Notes: generated by a model from the letters alone, not told the origin. Shown: positions 17,526 through 27,030, counted from the first letter of the stretch. The stretch is 64,000 bases of DNA from UBA7672 sp965229115 (GCA_965229115.1 CBDDIR010000003.1:4340001-4404000); one strand, 5' to 3'. Program-made: numbers and translations.

Positions 17526-18748
17526 TGCGAGTGCGCACGATAGCCATGCTGGCTCTGACATACGCCGTGCTGGGCATACTGATGAACAGCGTTGGGGTCG
17601 TCATCCTGCAGGCCATCCAGAATTGGAAAACATCCAACGGGCTCGCTTCGACCCTCGAGGCTTGCAAGGATCTGTCCGTTATTGCCGCTTCCTTTTTACT
17701 GGCAACCAGAATTCCGCGTTTCGGCTATCGTCACACCCTGGCGGTCGTCATGTGTGTGATGACCATCGCATGCCTCCTTGCTTCATTTGCGAGCGCGTTC
17801 GTGGCGATGCAGGTCCTGTTCGTCGTCACGGGCTTGAGTTTCGGCACTGCAAAAGTAGCCACCTATGGAATAATTGGCGTTCTTGCGCGCGACCAGCGGG
17901 ATCATGCAAGCATCACCGGCTTCATCGAAGGCATTTTCATGGTCGGTGTGCTGCTGGGGATATGGCTGTTTGGAGGTTTCATCCACGCTGATCCAACAGG
18001 CGCAGAATGGCTTCGGGTCTACTGGGTCTTGAGTGTGGCCTCTGCCATGGCAGCGCTGTTCTGGTTTGCCGTGAAGATCGATGATTATCGCGACGGACAG
18101 GTCGACGCCGATATTCAACCTGGCTTCCGAGAAATGTTTGGAATGATCGCCCTGCCGGCAACCGTTGCGGCATTGATGGGACTGTTTCTCTACGTGCTCA
18201 TCGAGCAGGGCGTCGGTACCTGGTTGCCGACGTTCAACAATGAAGTGCTGCATATTCCCGCCGCGATGAGCGTCCAGATGTCGAGTATTTTCATTGCCGC
18301 GCTGGCTGCAGGGCGGCTTGTCTCCGGCGTCGTATTGCGGCGCCTCGGCTGGTTGCCGACATTGCTCGGGTGTCTTGCCGGTGTGGCGATACTGATCATT
18401 ATCGCAATGCCGCTGGCTGCTCAGGCTGCTCCGACGCCTCCCACAAGCTGGTCAGATGCGCCTTTGGCTGCTTACGTTTTTCCGCTGCTGGGATTCTTTC
18501 TGGCGCCGATCTACCCCACCATCTGCTCGATTGCGCTCAGCAGCCTGCCGCGCCATCGGCATGCCGCCCTGATAGGATTGATCGTCGTGTTCTCCGCCCT
18601 GGGCGGAACACTCGGATCCTACATGACCGGACAGCTCTTCCAGCATATGCCGGGATCAACCGCGTTCTACTTTACACTCGTGCCGCTGGCGCTGATGGCG
18701 CTCGCACTTGTTCTCCTGCGCCGGCAATCGTCGGTGGCGGCTCCATGA
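17525..18748 (+). CDS. Major facilitator superfamily permease
   Basis: 407 residues with about 12 hydrophobic helices and a cytoplasmic loop between helices 6 and 7 (KIDDYRDGQVDADIQPGFRE). The helix 2-3 loop has RIPRFGYRH. The general build recalls FucP-like sugar porters. It is translationally coupled on both sides (TGATG with the esterase, ATGATG with the trehalase), so the likely cargo is the disaccharide cleaved by the trehalase. Confidence 0.88.
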   Translation: MRVRTIAMLALTYAVLGILMNSVGVVILQAIQNWKTSNGLASTLEACKDLSVIAASFLLATRIPRFGYRHTLAVVMCVMTIACLLASFASAFVAMQVLFVVTGLSFGTAKVATYGIIGVLARDQRDHASITGFIEGIFMVGVLLGIWLFGGFIHADPTGAEWLRVYWVLSVASAMAALFWFAVKIDDYRDGQVDADIQPGFREMFGMIALPATVAALMGLFLYVLIEQGVGTWLPTFNNEVLHIPAAMSVQMSSIFIAALAAGRLVSGVVLRRLGWLPTLLGCLAGVAILIIIAMPLAAQAAPTPPTSWSDAPLAAYVFPLLGFFLAPIYPTICSIALSSLPRHRHAALIGLIVVFSALGGTLGSYMTGQLFQHMPGSTAFYFTLVPLALMALALVLLRRQSSVAAP

Positions 18749-20274
18749 TGCCTCAATCACCTGCACAGCAGTTTGGATCATTGTTCGAAGCCGTACAGGA
18801 AGCGCGGTTGTTTTCGGATTCGAAGACCTTTGCCGACGCTTCGCCACGGCGCGATCCTCAAACGATCATGGCAGACTGGCGCAGTGTGCAGCCTGTCGAC
18901 GCCCAAGGACTGCGCGAGTTTGTCCGGAATAATTTTGATCTACCGGACGAACTAGCGATTTCGCTACCTTCCCAACGCGCCATGCTTGCAGACAATATCC
19001 ATGCGCTGTGGCCCAAATTAACGCGAGATGCTGTCGCGCCGCCTTCCTTCGGTTCACTGCTTCATCTGCCGCACCGCCACGTTGTGCCAGGCGGCCGTTT
19101 TCGCGAGCTCTACTATTGGGACAGCTTCTTCACGATGCTGGGCCTGGCGCGTTCAGGGCAGCAGGCTTTGATAGAAGACATGATCGCCAATTTTGGCGAC
19201 CTTCTCGATCGATTTGGATTCATTCCCAACGGGACGCGGACATACTATCTGACACGGTCTCAGCCACCCGTCTTCCACCTCATGGCTACGCTTTCCGCCG
19301 ACCAAACGGAACACGGGCGGCGACGCCGGTTGCGCTGGATGTGCATTGAGCACGCCTTCTGGATGCGTGGTGAGCAGAGCGTCCTTCCCGGACACCAGAA
19401 TGGACGCGTCTTGCGGCTCCAGGATGGTGCGCTGCTTAATCGGTATTGGGATGACAGCGACCGGCCACGTGATGAATCCTGGCGCGAAGATGTTGACCTG
19501 GCAGCCGCGGTTCCCACGCGGCTTGCGACGGATGTATGGCGCGATATCCGGGCAGCCGCTGAAAGCGGCTGGGATTTCAGTTCACGCTGGTTTGGCGCTG
19601 CAGGATCCCTGCGTGATATCCGCACCACGCGCCTGGCCCCGATTGATCTGAATTCGCTGCTTTACAGCCTGGAGCATTGCATAGCTTCAGAAGCTATGGC
19701 GCTGGACGAGAGCAATCTATCGGAGATGTTCGCGCAGCGTGCCCAGCGTCGCGGCGCTGCAATCAATTCCCATCTTTGGAGTGAAGAGGAGGGCTGCTAC
19801 GCCGATCTTGATATCGATCTCGGTCGGCCCACTGGCAAACGCACGGCAGCAATGGCGTTCGCGTTGCTCTGCAAAGTGGCGGAGCCGCAGCGAGCTCATC
19901 GCACGGCGGCTGCACTCGAGTCTCTGATGAGGCCTGGCGGCCTCATGACAACACAGAACGTTTCCGGCGAGCAATGGGATGCGCCGAACGGCTGGGCCCC
20001 GCTGCAGTGGGTCGCTGCAACAGGGTGCGCGTATTATGGACTTTCAGAGTTGGCCGAGCGCGTGGCGCGCTGCTGGGTCGACATGGTTGACGCCTGCTAT
20101 CGCTCGACCGGGCACTTCTTCGAAAAGTACGACGTGGTCAGACAGGAGCCTGGCCAGGGAGGCGAGTACGCTCCCGTTGCGGGCTTCGGTTGGACCAATG
20201 GCGTCACATTGGAATTGCTGGCGCAGCTCGCCGGCGGCCAACCCTTTCCCGACATCTCCGAAGGTAACGTCTGA
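18745..20274 (+). CDS. GH37 trehalase, cytoplasmic type
   Basis: 509 residues from ATG 18745, which overlaps the permease stop. GH37 signatures are PGGRFRELYYWDSF (residues 115-128) and QWDAPNGWAPLQ (410-421). The catalytic acid is in AESGWDFSSRW (Asp277) and the base in GGEYAPVAGFGWTNGV (Glu474), so the enzyme looks intact. It hydrolyses alpha,alpha-trehalose to two glucose. There is no signal peptide, so it acts in the cytoplasm after import by the preceding permease. Confidence 0.95.
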   Translation: MMPQSPAQQFGSLFEAVQEARLFSDSKTFADASPRRDPQTIMADWRSVQPVDAQGLREFVRNNFDLPDELAISLPSQRAMLADNIHALWPKLTRDAVAPPSFGSLLHLPHRHVVPGGRFRELYYWDSFFTMLGLARSGQQALIEDMIANFGDLLDRFGFIPNGTRTYYLTRSQPPVFHLMATLSADQTEHGRRRRLRWMCIEHAFWMRGEQSVLPGHQNGRVLRLQDGALLNRYWDDSDRPRDESWREDVDLAAAVPTRLATDVWRDIRAAAESGWDFSSRWFGAAGSLRDIRTTRLAPIDLNSLLYSLEHCIASEAMALDESNLSEMFAQRAQRRGAAINSHLWSEEEGCYADLDIDLGRPTGKRTAAMAFALLCKVAEPQRAHRTAAALESLMRPGGLMTTQNVSGEQWDAPNGWAPLQWVAATGCAYYGLSELAERVARCWVDMVDACYRSTGHFFEKYDVVRQEPGQGGEYAPVAGFGWTNGVTLELLAQLAGGQPFPDISEGNV

Positions 20275-20283
20275 GGTACACAC

Positions 20284-21627
20284 ATGCAAAGACTGCTCCG
20301 CACCGTTTCCCTTTGCGCCGCGCTGGCATTGGCCGCCTGCGTCGGCGGTCCTCCCGAAATTGTGCTGCCGCAAACGGAGGCCGCGATCGTAGAACGTGCG
20401 CGGAGTCTTGGCGCAGCGGAGATCAGAACCCAACCGGCGCCAGAGGGTGGTTTCACTCTCAACGGCGCCCTCGAAGGTGATCAGTTTGCTATCGCATTTC
20501 CTGCGGGCTGGCGCGGGGAGGGGATGGTGTACGCGCACGGGTATTCGACGCCTGGAACACCGATAGCGGTATCCGAGGATCCCGTGAAATCAGGCCCGGG
20601 GGGAGGCCTGATGCGCTTTGCCTATCTTGATGGAGTGGCGGTCGGACACAGCGCCTACGACAAGGACGGTCTGGGCGTCATGACAGGCGTCACCAACACA
20701 AAACGCCTGCGTGACTTCATGATGAATCTCGGAGCCACGAAAGTTTACGCAGCAGGCGATTCGATGGGTGGCGGCATCGTCGTCACCTTGCTGGAAATGT
20801 ACCCGCACGCATTCGCCGGCGGGATTGCCCGGTGTGGCGTCGTGGACAGCTGGACGTCGCTCATTCAACGCATCTACGACATGCGCGCAGCCTATAATTT
20901 CCTGACAGCGGGCACGTCTTATGCCTTGCCCGGTAACCCGGACATTCGCCAATCTGCGATCTCGTCAGTTCCTCCGCCAGGGACAGCCGCTTCGACCGCG
21001 TATGGCTGGACGCAGTTGATGCGCGTCGCCAAGCCGATGCTGGATCTGTTCGCAGCGGCCGCGAAAAATCCGGGGGGGGCCGAAGCCGCGATCATGCGGC
21101 AGGTCGCGGCAATTGGTGGATTTGAGATGGATCCGGGCGCGGTGGCATTTCCCATTGTGACGGCGGCGCTGGGCGCTGATGATATTGCGCAAACAGCAGG
21201 TGGGGTCCCCTTCGGCAATGTGGGCAAGGTCTACGCGGATCCCGCGATCACATTGCAGGAAGCGGCAGCTCTCAATGCGGGCATACAGCGCGTAGCGGCG
21301 GATCCCGCAGCCCTCGATTATCTCAGAAAGTGGCATCAGGCGACGGGTCTGATCGCTGATCCGCTTGTGACGCTGCATAACACAATCGACTCGCTGGTCC
21401 CTTATTCTCAGGAAGCCGATTTCGCAGACGCCGTGGCGAAAGCCGGACGCTCGAAATTGCTTGTCCAGTACGGTGTTCCTCCTTCGCGCGCGGCATTGCC
21501 GGTCGGCGGGATCGAAGGATTTACTCATTGCGGCTTCACACCTGAACAGACCAAGGCCTCCTGGCAAGCGTTGCGGTCGTGGGTCACGACGGGCAAGCGC
21601 CCATCAACAGCCCTCATCAACGACTAA
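20284..21627 (+). CDS. Lipoprotein alpha/beta hydrolase (paralogue 1)
   Basis: 447 residues, 9 bp after the trehalase. A lipoprotein signal (LALAAC) would place it in a membrane. The alpha/beta-hydrolase core has an oxyanion-type YAHGYSTPG, nucleophile GDSMGGG (Ser160), an acid in NTIDSLVPYSQ and a His in GFTHCGF. The substrate is unknown; the domain size and large cap recall tannase/feruloyl-type or polyester hydrolases. It is clearly homologous along its full length to the next gene. Confidence 0.85.
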   Translation: MQRLLRTVSLCAALALAACVGGPPEIVLPQTEAAIVERARSLGAAEIRTQPAPEGGFTLNGALEGDQFAIAFPAGWRGEGMVYAHGYSTPGTPIAVSEDPVKSGPGGGLMRFAYLDGVAVGHSAYDKDGLGVMTGVTNTKRLRDFMMNLGATKVYAAGDSMGGGIVVTLLEMYPHAFAGGIARCGVVDSWTSLIQRIYDMRAAYNFLTAGTSYALPGNPDIRQSAISSVPPPGTAASTAYGWTQLMRVAKPMLDLFAAAAKNPGGAEAAIMRQVAAIGGFEMDPGAVAFPIVTAALGADDIAQTAGGVPFGNVGKVYADPAITLQEAAALNAGIQRVAADPAALDYLRKWHQATGLIADPLVTLHNTIDSLVPYSQEADFADAVAKAGRSKLLVQYGVPPSRAALPVGGIEGFTHCGFTPEQTKASWQALRSWVTTGKRPSTALIND

Positions 21628-21647
21628 TCCACCGTCGCAGGTTCATC

Positions 21648-23000
21648 ATGTCCAAACCCGCTACAAAATCGTCCGTCTTGCGAGCGATCACGATTTCGCT
21701 CGTCGCGCTCGCTAGCGGTGCTGCATGTTCAACCTTGCCGGTGGTTTACACGCCCGCTGAGCTCGCGGACCGAGCAACTCACGCCGGAGCGGACGCTGTG
21801 GAGTGGCGCGAAGCGCCGGGCGGAGGCGCGATACTGCTGGGGACGCTCGCCGGTCGTGACTTCGTGTTAGCCGTTCCGGCAAACTGGACCCGCGACGTCG
21901 TCCTCTTCGGGCAGGGATATTCCACACCCGGCGCCACACCCGGCGTGCCCGCTGATCCAATTGCCAAGGACCCGGGCGGCGGGACGTTGCGGTATGCTTA
22001 CGAGCAGGGGTTTGCGGTCGGCATAGCCGCCTTCGACAAGTCTGGTGTGGCGACGCAAAGCGGTGTCGCAAACACGCTGCGGCTGCGTGCTTTCGCTCAG
22101 AAGCTTGGCGGGCAGCATTTCTACATGCTCGGTGGATCGATGGGCGGGAACATCGTGATCGCGTTGATCGAGCAGCATCCTGACGCGTTTGAAGGTGCAG
22201 TATCGATGTGCGGCGTCACTCAAGGCTGGACCAGTCTTGTCGGCAACATGATGGAGATGCGCGCCGCCTATAATGTCCTCACGAAAGATACCCCTTACGA
22301 ACTTCCCGGCGAAAAGGACGTCACGCGCTCTGCTCTTTCGAGCACGCCGCCGGCTGGCGACACGCGGGATGGCAACGCGTTCCGCAACGCTCAGACGATG
22401 CGTATCATCATGCCGGTTGTGAAGCTTTTTCAGGCTGCAAAGGCCAATCCGGACGGTCCTGAAGCTAAGATTGCCAACCAGGTCGCCGAGGTTGGCGGTT
22501 TCGCCGTTGATCCTGCCGCTATCGCAGCACCGCTCTATTCAGCGGCGCTGGGAATGGATGATATCGTCGCAACGATGGGGGGATTGCCAGCCGGAAATGC
22601 AGGTAAGATTTATATGCCTGCTGGCATGAGCGAGGCGGAGCGGGAACTGTTCAACGCCCGGATACAGCGATTTGTGGCCACGCCAGCGGCCGTCGCCTAC
22701 GCCGAGACGTGGCACGAAGCCACGGGACGTTTTTCCATTCCTCTCGTGACGGTGCATCAGCGATTTGACGCGCTGGTCCCGTATTCACAATCAGAAGCGT
22801 TCGGCCGTCGTGTCGCCGCAGCCGGCAATCAGACGCATCTCGCCCAGTATGCGGTCGCCGCCACACGCATGCCCGTCCCAGGCGGGCTCGAAGGTTTCAC
22901 GCATTGTGGCTTTTCAAACGAGCAAAACATCGACGCGTTCAGGGCGATGGTGACGTGGGCGAAGGAAGGCCGCCGCCCGGCGCCGGATGCAGTGAAATGA
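21648..23000 (+). CDS. Lipoprotein alpha/beta hydrolase (paralogue 2)
   Basis: 450 residues from ATG 21648; a longer frame begins inside the previous gene. Lipobox ASGAAC. It aligns with paralogue 1 throughout: GQGYSTPG, GGSMGGN (Ser164), MCGVTQGWTSLVGNMMEMRAAYNVL, RFDALVPYSQ, GGLEGFTHCGF. It is a tandem duplicate that has diverged in the cap region, suggesting two related but distinct ester substrates. 20 bp separate it from its neighbour, consistent with one transcript. Confidence 0.85.
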   Translation: MSKPATKSSVLRAITISLVALASGAACSTLPVVYTPAELADRATHAGADAVEWREAPGGGAILLGTLAGRDFVLAVPANWTRDVVLFGQGYSTPGATPGVPADPIAKDPGGGTLRYAYEQGFAVGIAAFDKSGVATQSGVANTLRLRAFAQKLGGQHFYMLGGSMGGNIVIALIEQHPDAFEGAVSMCGVTQGWTSLVGNMMEMRAAYNVLTKDTPYELPGEKDVTRSALSSTPPAGDTRDGNAFRNAQTMRIIMPVVKLFQAAKANPDGPEAKIANQVAEVGGFAVDPAAIAAPLYSAALGMDDIVATMGGLPAGNAGKIYMPAGMSEAERELFNARIQRFVATPAAVAYAETWHEATGRFSIPLVTVHQRFDALVPYSQSEAFGRRVAAAGNQTHLAQYAVAATRMPVPGGLEGFTHCGFSNEQNIDAFRAMVTWAKEGRRPAPDAVK

Positions 23001-23107
23001 TCGCGCAGTCGCGCTTGAATAAGGGCTGATCTGCGACGGTTTCTAGCTTGAGGGTCAACGACCAACCCGGATGGGACGCGTGTCCGGGAATTTCTGGAGC
23101 ACTGACG

Positions 23108-24835
23108 ATGGTCAATCAGAATGGGCGTGCAAGAGCCGCGAATACTTACGACGCCATCGTCGTTGGCAGCGGCATGTCCGGCGGATGGGCGGCGAAGGAG
23201 TTGGCTGAAAAGGGGTTGAAAACCCTGGTTCTTGAGCGCGGGCGCATGGTTCGCCACGTCAAGGACTATCCGACAGCGATGATGCCCCCATGGGAGACGA
23301 AGTACCCGCGCGGCAACCTGCCAGACGTCACCATGGACAGCATTTATCCCAAACAGAAACGCACAGGCTACGCGTTGACTGAATACACCCAGCACTTCTT
23401 CGTGCGTGATGACGAAAACCCCTACCAGGAGACACAGCGGTTCGACTGGATTCGGGGCTACCATGTGGGCGGCCGCTCGTTGCTTTGGGCGCGGCAGACT
23501 TATCGGCACAGTTCAATTGATTTCGAGGCCAATGGCAAGGAAGGCGTCGGCGTCGACTGGCCCATCCGTTATGCAGACATCGCGCCCTGGTATGACTACG
23601 TCGAGCGCTACATCGGCGTCAGCGGGCAGAATGAAGGACTGACTCACTTTCCGGATGGCGTGTACCAGCCGCCGATGGAAATGAACTGCGTTGAGAAGGA
23701 GCTTAAGGCAAAATCGGAAGCAAAATTCCCGGATCGTCGCATCAGCATCGGCCGGGTTGCTCATATTACGAAGCCGACAGCCGAGCAGCTCGCCTTGGGT
23801 CGGGGCCAGTGTCAGCACCGCAACATGTGCAGTCGCGGTTGTCCGTTTGGAGCCTACTTCTCGTCGAACGCAGTGACTCTGGTCGCAGCGGAGAAGACCG
23901 GCAGGATGACTCTCAAGCCAAACACCACCGTGACGTCGCTTATCTATGACGAAAAACGCAGCAGGGCTTCGGGCGTGCGCGTCATCGACAGCGAGACCGG
24001 TGTCGAGACCGAATATTACGCCAACGTGATTTTCCTCTGTGCGTCGGCGATCAACTCGGCGTGGATCATGCTCAACTCCGTTTCCAGCCGCTTTCCGAAC
24101 GGCTTTGGAAATGAGAGCGACCAGGTCGGCCGCAACATCATGGATCATCACCTCGGAGTTGGGGCGGGCGCCGATGTCGACGGTTTTGAGGACATGTATT
24201 ATTCGGGTCGCCGGCCGAACGGCATCTACATTCCACGCTTCCGCAATCTTGGCGACGCGGCCAGCAAGCGCGCCGATTACATCCGCGGTTTCGGGTATCA
24301 AGGTGGGGCAGGGCGAAGAGGATGGGACCGCCCCGTTTCAGGCTTTGGTCCGTCGCGGAAAGGAGCCTTGAGCCAGCCAGGCCCATGGATCGCCCGCTTG
24401 GCCGGCTTTGGCGAGATGCTGCCCAACCCAAACAATCGGATGACATTGAACCATGAGATCAAGGACAAGCACGGCCTTCCCACAATCACGTTCGATGTAG
24501 GCATCGGCGAAAACGAAATCGCCATGCGAAAGGACATGAAGACAGCAGCGGCGGAGATGCTGGACGCAGCCGGTTTCAAGAATGTGCGCGAGGTCGATGG
24601 CGACTACGGTCCAGGCCTCGGCATCCATGAAATGGGCACCGCCCGGATGGGCCGAGATCCCAGAACGTCCGTGCTGAATGCGTACAACCAGGTGCATGCC
24701 TGCAAAAATGTATTCGTCACGGATGGCGCCGCCATGACGTCTTCTTCCTGCGTGAATCCATCGCTAACCTACATGGCGCTGACGGCGCGAGCCGTCGATC
24801 ACGCGGTCAAGGCCGGAAAGCGGGGAGATTTGTGA
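23108..24835 (+). CDS. GMC-family FAD oxidoreductase (glucoside 3-dehydrogenase / gluconate-dehydrogenase-like large subunit)
   Basis: 575 residues from ATG 23108. FAD-binding YDAIVVGSGMSGGWAAKELAEKGLKTLVLERG is at the N-terminus, a cysteine cluster CQHRNMCSRGCPFGA sits mid-protein, and the C-terminal active-site region is HEMGTARMG with NPSLTYMALTARA. This is the pattern of membrane-associated sugar dehydrogenases such as glucoside 3-dehydrogenase. It has no own signal peptide; export would be piggy-back with the Tat-signal subunit encoded next (4-bp overlap). No cytochrome subunit is nearby. Confidence 0.88.
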   Translation: MVNQNGRARAANTYDAIVVGSGMSGGWAAKELAEKGLKTLVLERGRMVRHVKDYPTAMMPPWETKYPRGNLPDVTMDSIYPKQKRTGYALTEYTQHFFVRDDENPYQETQRFDWIRGYHVGGRSLLWARQTYRHSSIDFEANGKEGVGVDWPIRYADIAPWYDYVERYIGVSGQNEGLTHFPDGVYQPPMEMNCVEKELKAKSEAKFPDRRISIGRVAHITKPTAEQLALGRGQCQHRNMCSRGCPFGAYFSSNAVTLVAAEKTGRMTLKPNTTVTSLIYDEKRSRASGVRVIDSETGVETEYYANVIFLCASAINSAWIMLNSVSSRFPNGFGNESDQVGRNIMDHHLGVGAGADVDGFEDMYYSGRRPNGIYIPRFRNLGDAASKRADYIRGFGYQGGAGRRGWDRPVSGFGPSRKGALSQPGPWIARLAGFGEMLPNPNNRMTLNHEIKDKHGLPTITFDVGIGENEIAMRKDMKTAAAEMLDAAGFKNVREVDGDYGPGLGIHEMGTARMGRDPRTSVLNAYNQVHACKNVFVTDGAAMTSSSCVNPSLTYMALTARAVDHAVKAGKRGDL

Positions 24836-25407
24836 TGATCATGGATCATAAAGTAAGCCGCCGTTTTGCGACGCTCGGGCTTGTGTCTCTCGGGGTTACG
24901 CTCGCTATTCCCCCAGCCAGGGGACAACAAGCCGCCAACCTGTCTTGGACACCGGTCTCGCTAACGCCCTCGCAAGCCAGAACGCTCGATGTGGTAGCCG
25001 AATTGATCATCCCTGCCACGGATACACCTGGCGCACGGGAAGCGGGTGTCCCGCAGTTTGTCGACCGAGCGGTTGGCGGTTGGTGCGCGCCGGCCAATGC
25101 GCTGGCGATCCGCAGCGGGCTGGATCGCATTGAGCAAGATGCAGTAGCGGATTACGGAGCGTCTTTCGCCGTACTCCCGCTTGACCAGCAGAATGCGCTC
25201 ATCGCCCGCTTTGATGGTGCAGAAGATGCACGGGCTCCGGCCGGGGTAGACGGAAAGCCATTCTTCCCGATCCTGAAGGACATCGTTACGGCAGGATATT
25301 TCACCTCCGAGCTAGGTGCGGTGAAGGCGCTGAAGTGGGACCCTATACCTGGGGCGTTTCACGGGTGCGTACCGTTATCGCAGATTGGCCGCGGCTGGGC
25401 GCTCTGA
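24832..25407 (+). CDS. Gluconate 2-dehydrogenase subunit 3-like protein (Tat signal)
   Basis: 191 residues with an ATGA overlap to the GMC gene. The N-terminus has a twin-arginine type signal (KVSRRFATLGLVSLGVTLAI), then the subunit 3 signature: LDVVAELIIPATDTPGAREAGVPQFVD and the final KWDPIPGAFHGCVPL. It chaperones and exports the flavin subunit. The presence of this partner supports an exported sugar dehydrogenase rather than a cytoplasmic choline-oxidase-like enzyme. Confidence 0.9.
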   Translation: MMIMDHKVSRRFATLGLVSLGVTLAIPPARGQQAANLSWTPVSLTPSQARTLDVVAELIIPATDTPGAREAGVPQFVDRAVGGWCAPANALAIRSGLDRIEQDAVADYGASFAVLPLDQQNALIARFDGAEDARAPAGVDGKPFFPILKDIVTAGYFTSELGAVKALKWDPIPGAFHGCVPLSQIGRGWAL

Positions 25408-25743
25408 GCCTGTCGCAGAAGGTCAGCGGGGTCGCATTGGCAAGACATCAAGGAAAACGACATCAGGAAGTGAAAGGAGCCGTCGGCGAAGATGGCGGCT
25501 CTATTCTTCGCAAGCCCTATGTTTGGGAAGCTTCAGAGGGGCTTCCGCCCGATCATATGCGCCCCACGACCTCATTCAAGTCGGGGTGGACTGCCGCGAA
25601 CCATACTCTGGAGCATCGGACCCAGAGTCACGGCGGAGCGCCACATATGATTTCGGGGTTGTCGTTGTCAGGCACAAATGGCATCAGCCGGTTCCGATAA
25701 TGACGAGCTGATCGATGGGCAAAAGCTTTGTCTGCGATGGCAT
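25408..25743. other. Intergenic stretch before IS copy 2
   Basis: About 335 bases with no credible gene. An AGGAG and ATG near 25492 open a ~50-codon frame of non-protein-like composition. It may hold the operon terminator, but no clear hairpin plus T-run was found. Confidence 0.4.
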
Positions 25744-25777
25744 TGATCGGCCCCCACCGAGTGGTCCAAGTCGATTG

Positions 25778-26614
25778 TTAGTTCATTGCTCGCTCTGATG
25801 CTAGCCGGAGCATGGCTGGCGGAGCGCTTGCGCGACGCGGAGCCGGCCATGCTCCGGCTAGCGTCGGCATGAAGACCTCCGGGGCCGGGGCGCGATATCC
25901 AAGCGATGCATGAGGACGCACGGCGTTGAAGTGACGACGCCAGCTCTCGATCACGACACGGGCTTCAGCGAGTGAGTAGAAGATCTCGCCATTGAGAAGT
26001 TCATCGCGCAATCGCGCATTGAAGGACTCGACGAAGCCGTTCTCCCACGGACTGCCGGGCGCGATGTAGGCGGTCCTGGCGCCTACTGCCGCGATCCACT
26101 CCTGCACTGCCTGGGCGATAAATTCGGGCCCGTTGTCTGAACGAACATGTTCGGGCACGCCACGCGTGATGAAGAGATCAGACAACACGTCGATGACGTC
26201 GATCGACTTCAGCTTTCGTTCGATGCGGATGGCGATGCATTCATGCGTGAACTCATCGACGACATTGAGCATCCGGTACTTCCTCCCCTCATGGGTGCGG
26301 TCTTCGACGAAGTCGTAAGACCAGACATGGTTGCGGCGCTCCGCCCGGAGGCGGATGCACGATCCATCGCTGAGCCATAAACGGCTGCGTTTTGGCTGTT
26401 TCTGAGGAACCTTCAGTCCCTCCTGCCGCCAGATCCGCTCGACCCGCTTGTCGTTCACGACCCAGCCCGCCGTGGATCGCAGCAGGGCTGCGATCTTCCG
26501 GTAGCCATAGCGGCCGTACTGCCTGGCCAGCTCGACAATGTCGGCGGTCAGTCGTTCCTCGTCGTCATGGCCCCGCGGCCGCTTGCGCTGCGTGGAGCGA
26601 TGTTGTCCGAGCAC
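25778..26614 (-). CDS. IS3-family transposase OrfB, copy 2
   Basis: The translation is identical to the copy-1 OrfB, with the intact DDE core (YDFVEDRT, RSDNGPEF, ENGFVESF). Identity of the two copies implies recent duplication or gene conversion. Confidence 0.94.
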   Translation of the reverse strand: MLGQHRSTQRKRPRGHDDEERLTADIVELARQYGRYGYRKIAALLRSTAGWVVNDKRVERIWRQEGLKVPQKQPKRSRLWLSDGSCIRLRAERRNHVWSYDFVEDRTHEGRKYRMLNVVDEFTHECIAIRIERKLKSIDVIDVLSDLFITRGVPEHVRSDNGPEFIAQAVQEWIAAVGARTAYIAPGSPWENGFVESFNARLRDELLNGEIFYSLAEARVVIESWRRHFNAVRPHASLGYRAPAPEVFMPTLAGAWPAPRRASAPPAMLRLASERAMN

Positions 26615-26688
26615 ACGGCAGACCCGGCGCTCGGACAGTCTCAGCTCCGACCTGACATGGTCGATGCAGGCGCGGCGACGCGCGGGGC

Positions 26689-26967
26689 TCAGAAGTTTCC
26701 CTTGGCGGCTTCCGACAGGATCAGCTTGTCCAGCGTCAGATCCGACACCGCCTTGCGCAGCCGCTGGTTCTCCAGCTCAAGATCCTTCATGCGCTTGACC
26801 TGATCGGTCTTCAGGCCGCCAAACTCAGATCGCCATCGATAGTAGGTGACGTCCGTGACCCCGATCGACCGCACCGCATCGGTCACTGACTGGCCCTGCG
26901 AGACCAGCACATCAACCTGCCGGAGCTTCGCAACAATCTCCTCCGGCTTGTAACGCTTCCTTGCCAT
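26689..26967 (-). CDS. IS3-family OrfA, copy 2
   Basis: The translation is identical to the copy-1 OrfA: helix-turn-helix plus leucine zipper, with frameshift heptamer G GGA AAC at 26695-26701. Confidence 0.93.
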   Translation of the reverse strand: MARKRYKPEEIVAKLRQVDVLVSQGQSVTDAVRSIGVTDVTYYRWRSEFGGLKTDQVKRMKDLELENQRLRKAVSDLTLDKLILSEAAKGNF

Positions 26968-27030
26968 CCACCTACTCCATCCGCTCCAAAAACATATCTA
27001 AGTGCGGACCACTTCAAAGGGGGCGGATCA

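Larger units (their letters stand above)
25744..27030 (-). mobile_element. IS3-family insertion sequence, copy 2
   Basis: 1287 bp with the same ends, genes and orientation as copy 1. The left flank is GCAT and the right flank CTGG, so there is no direct target duplication around this copy. Its right end cuts an ardC-like gene, removing the N-terminal half. The first three bases after it (CTG) match those before copy 1. Confidence 0.93.
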
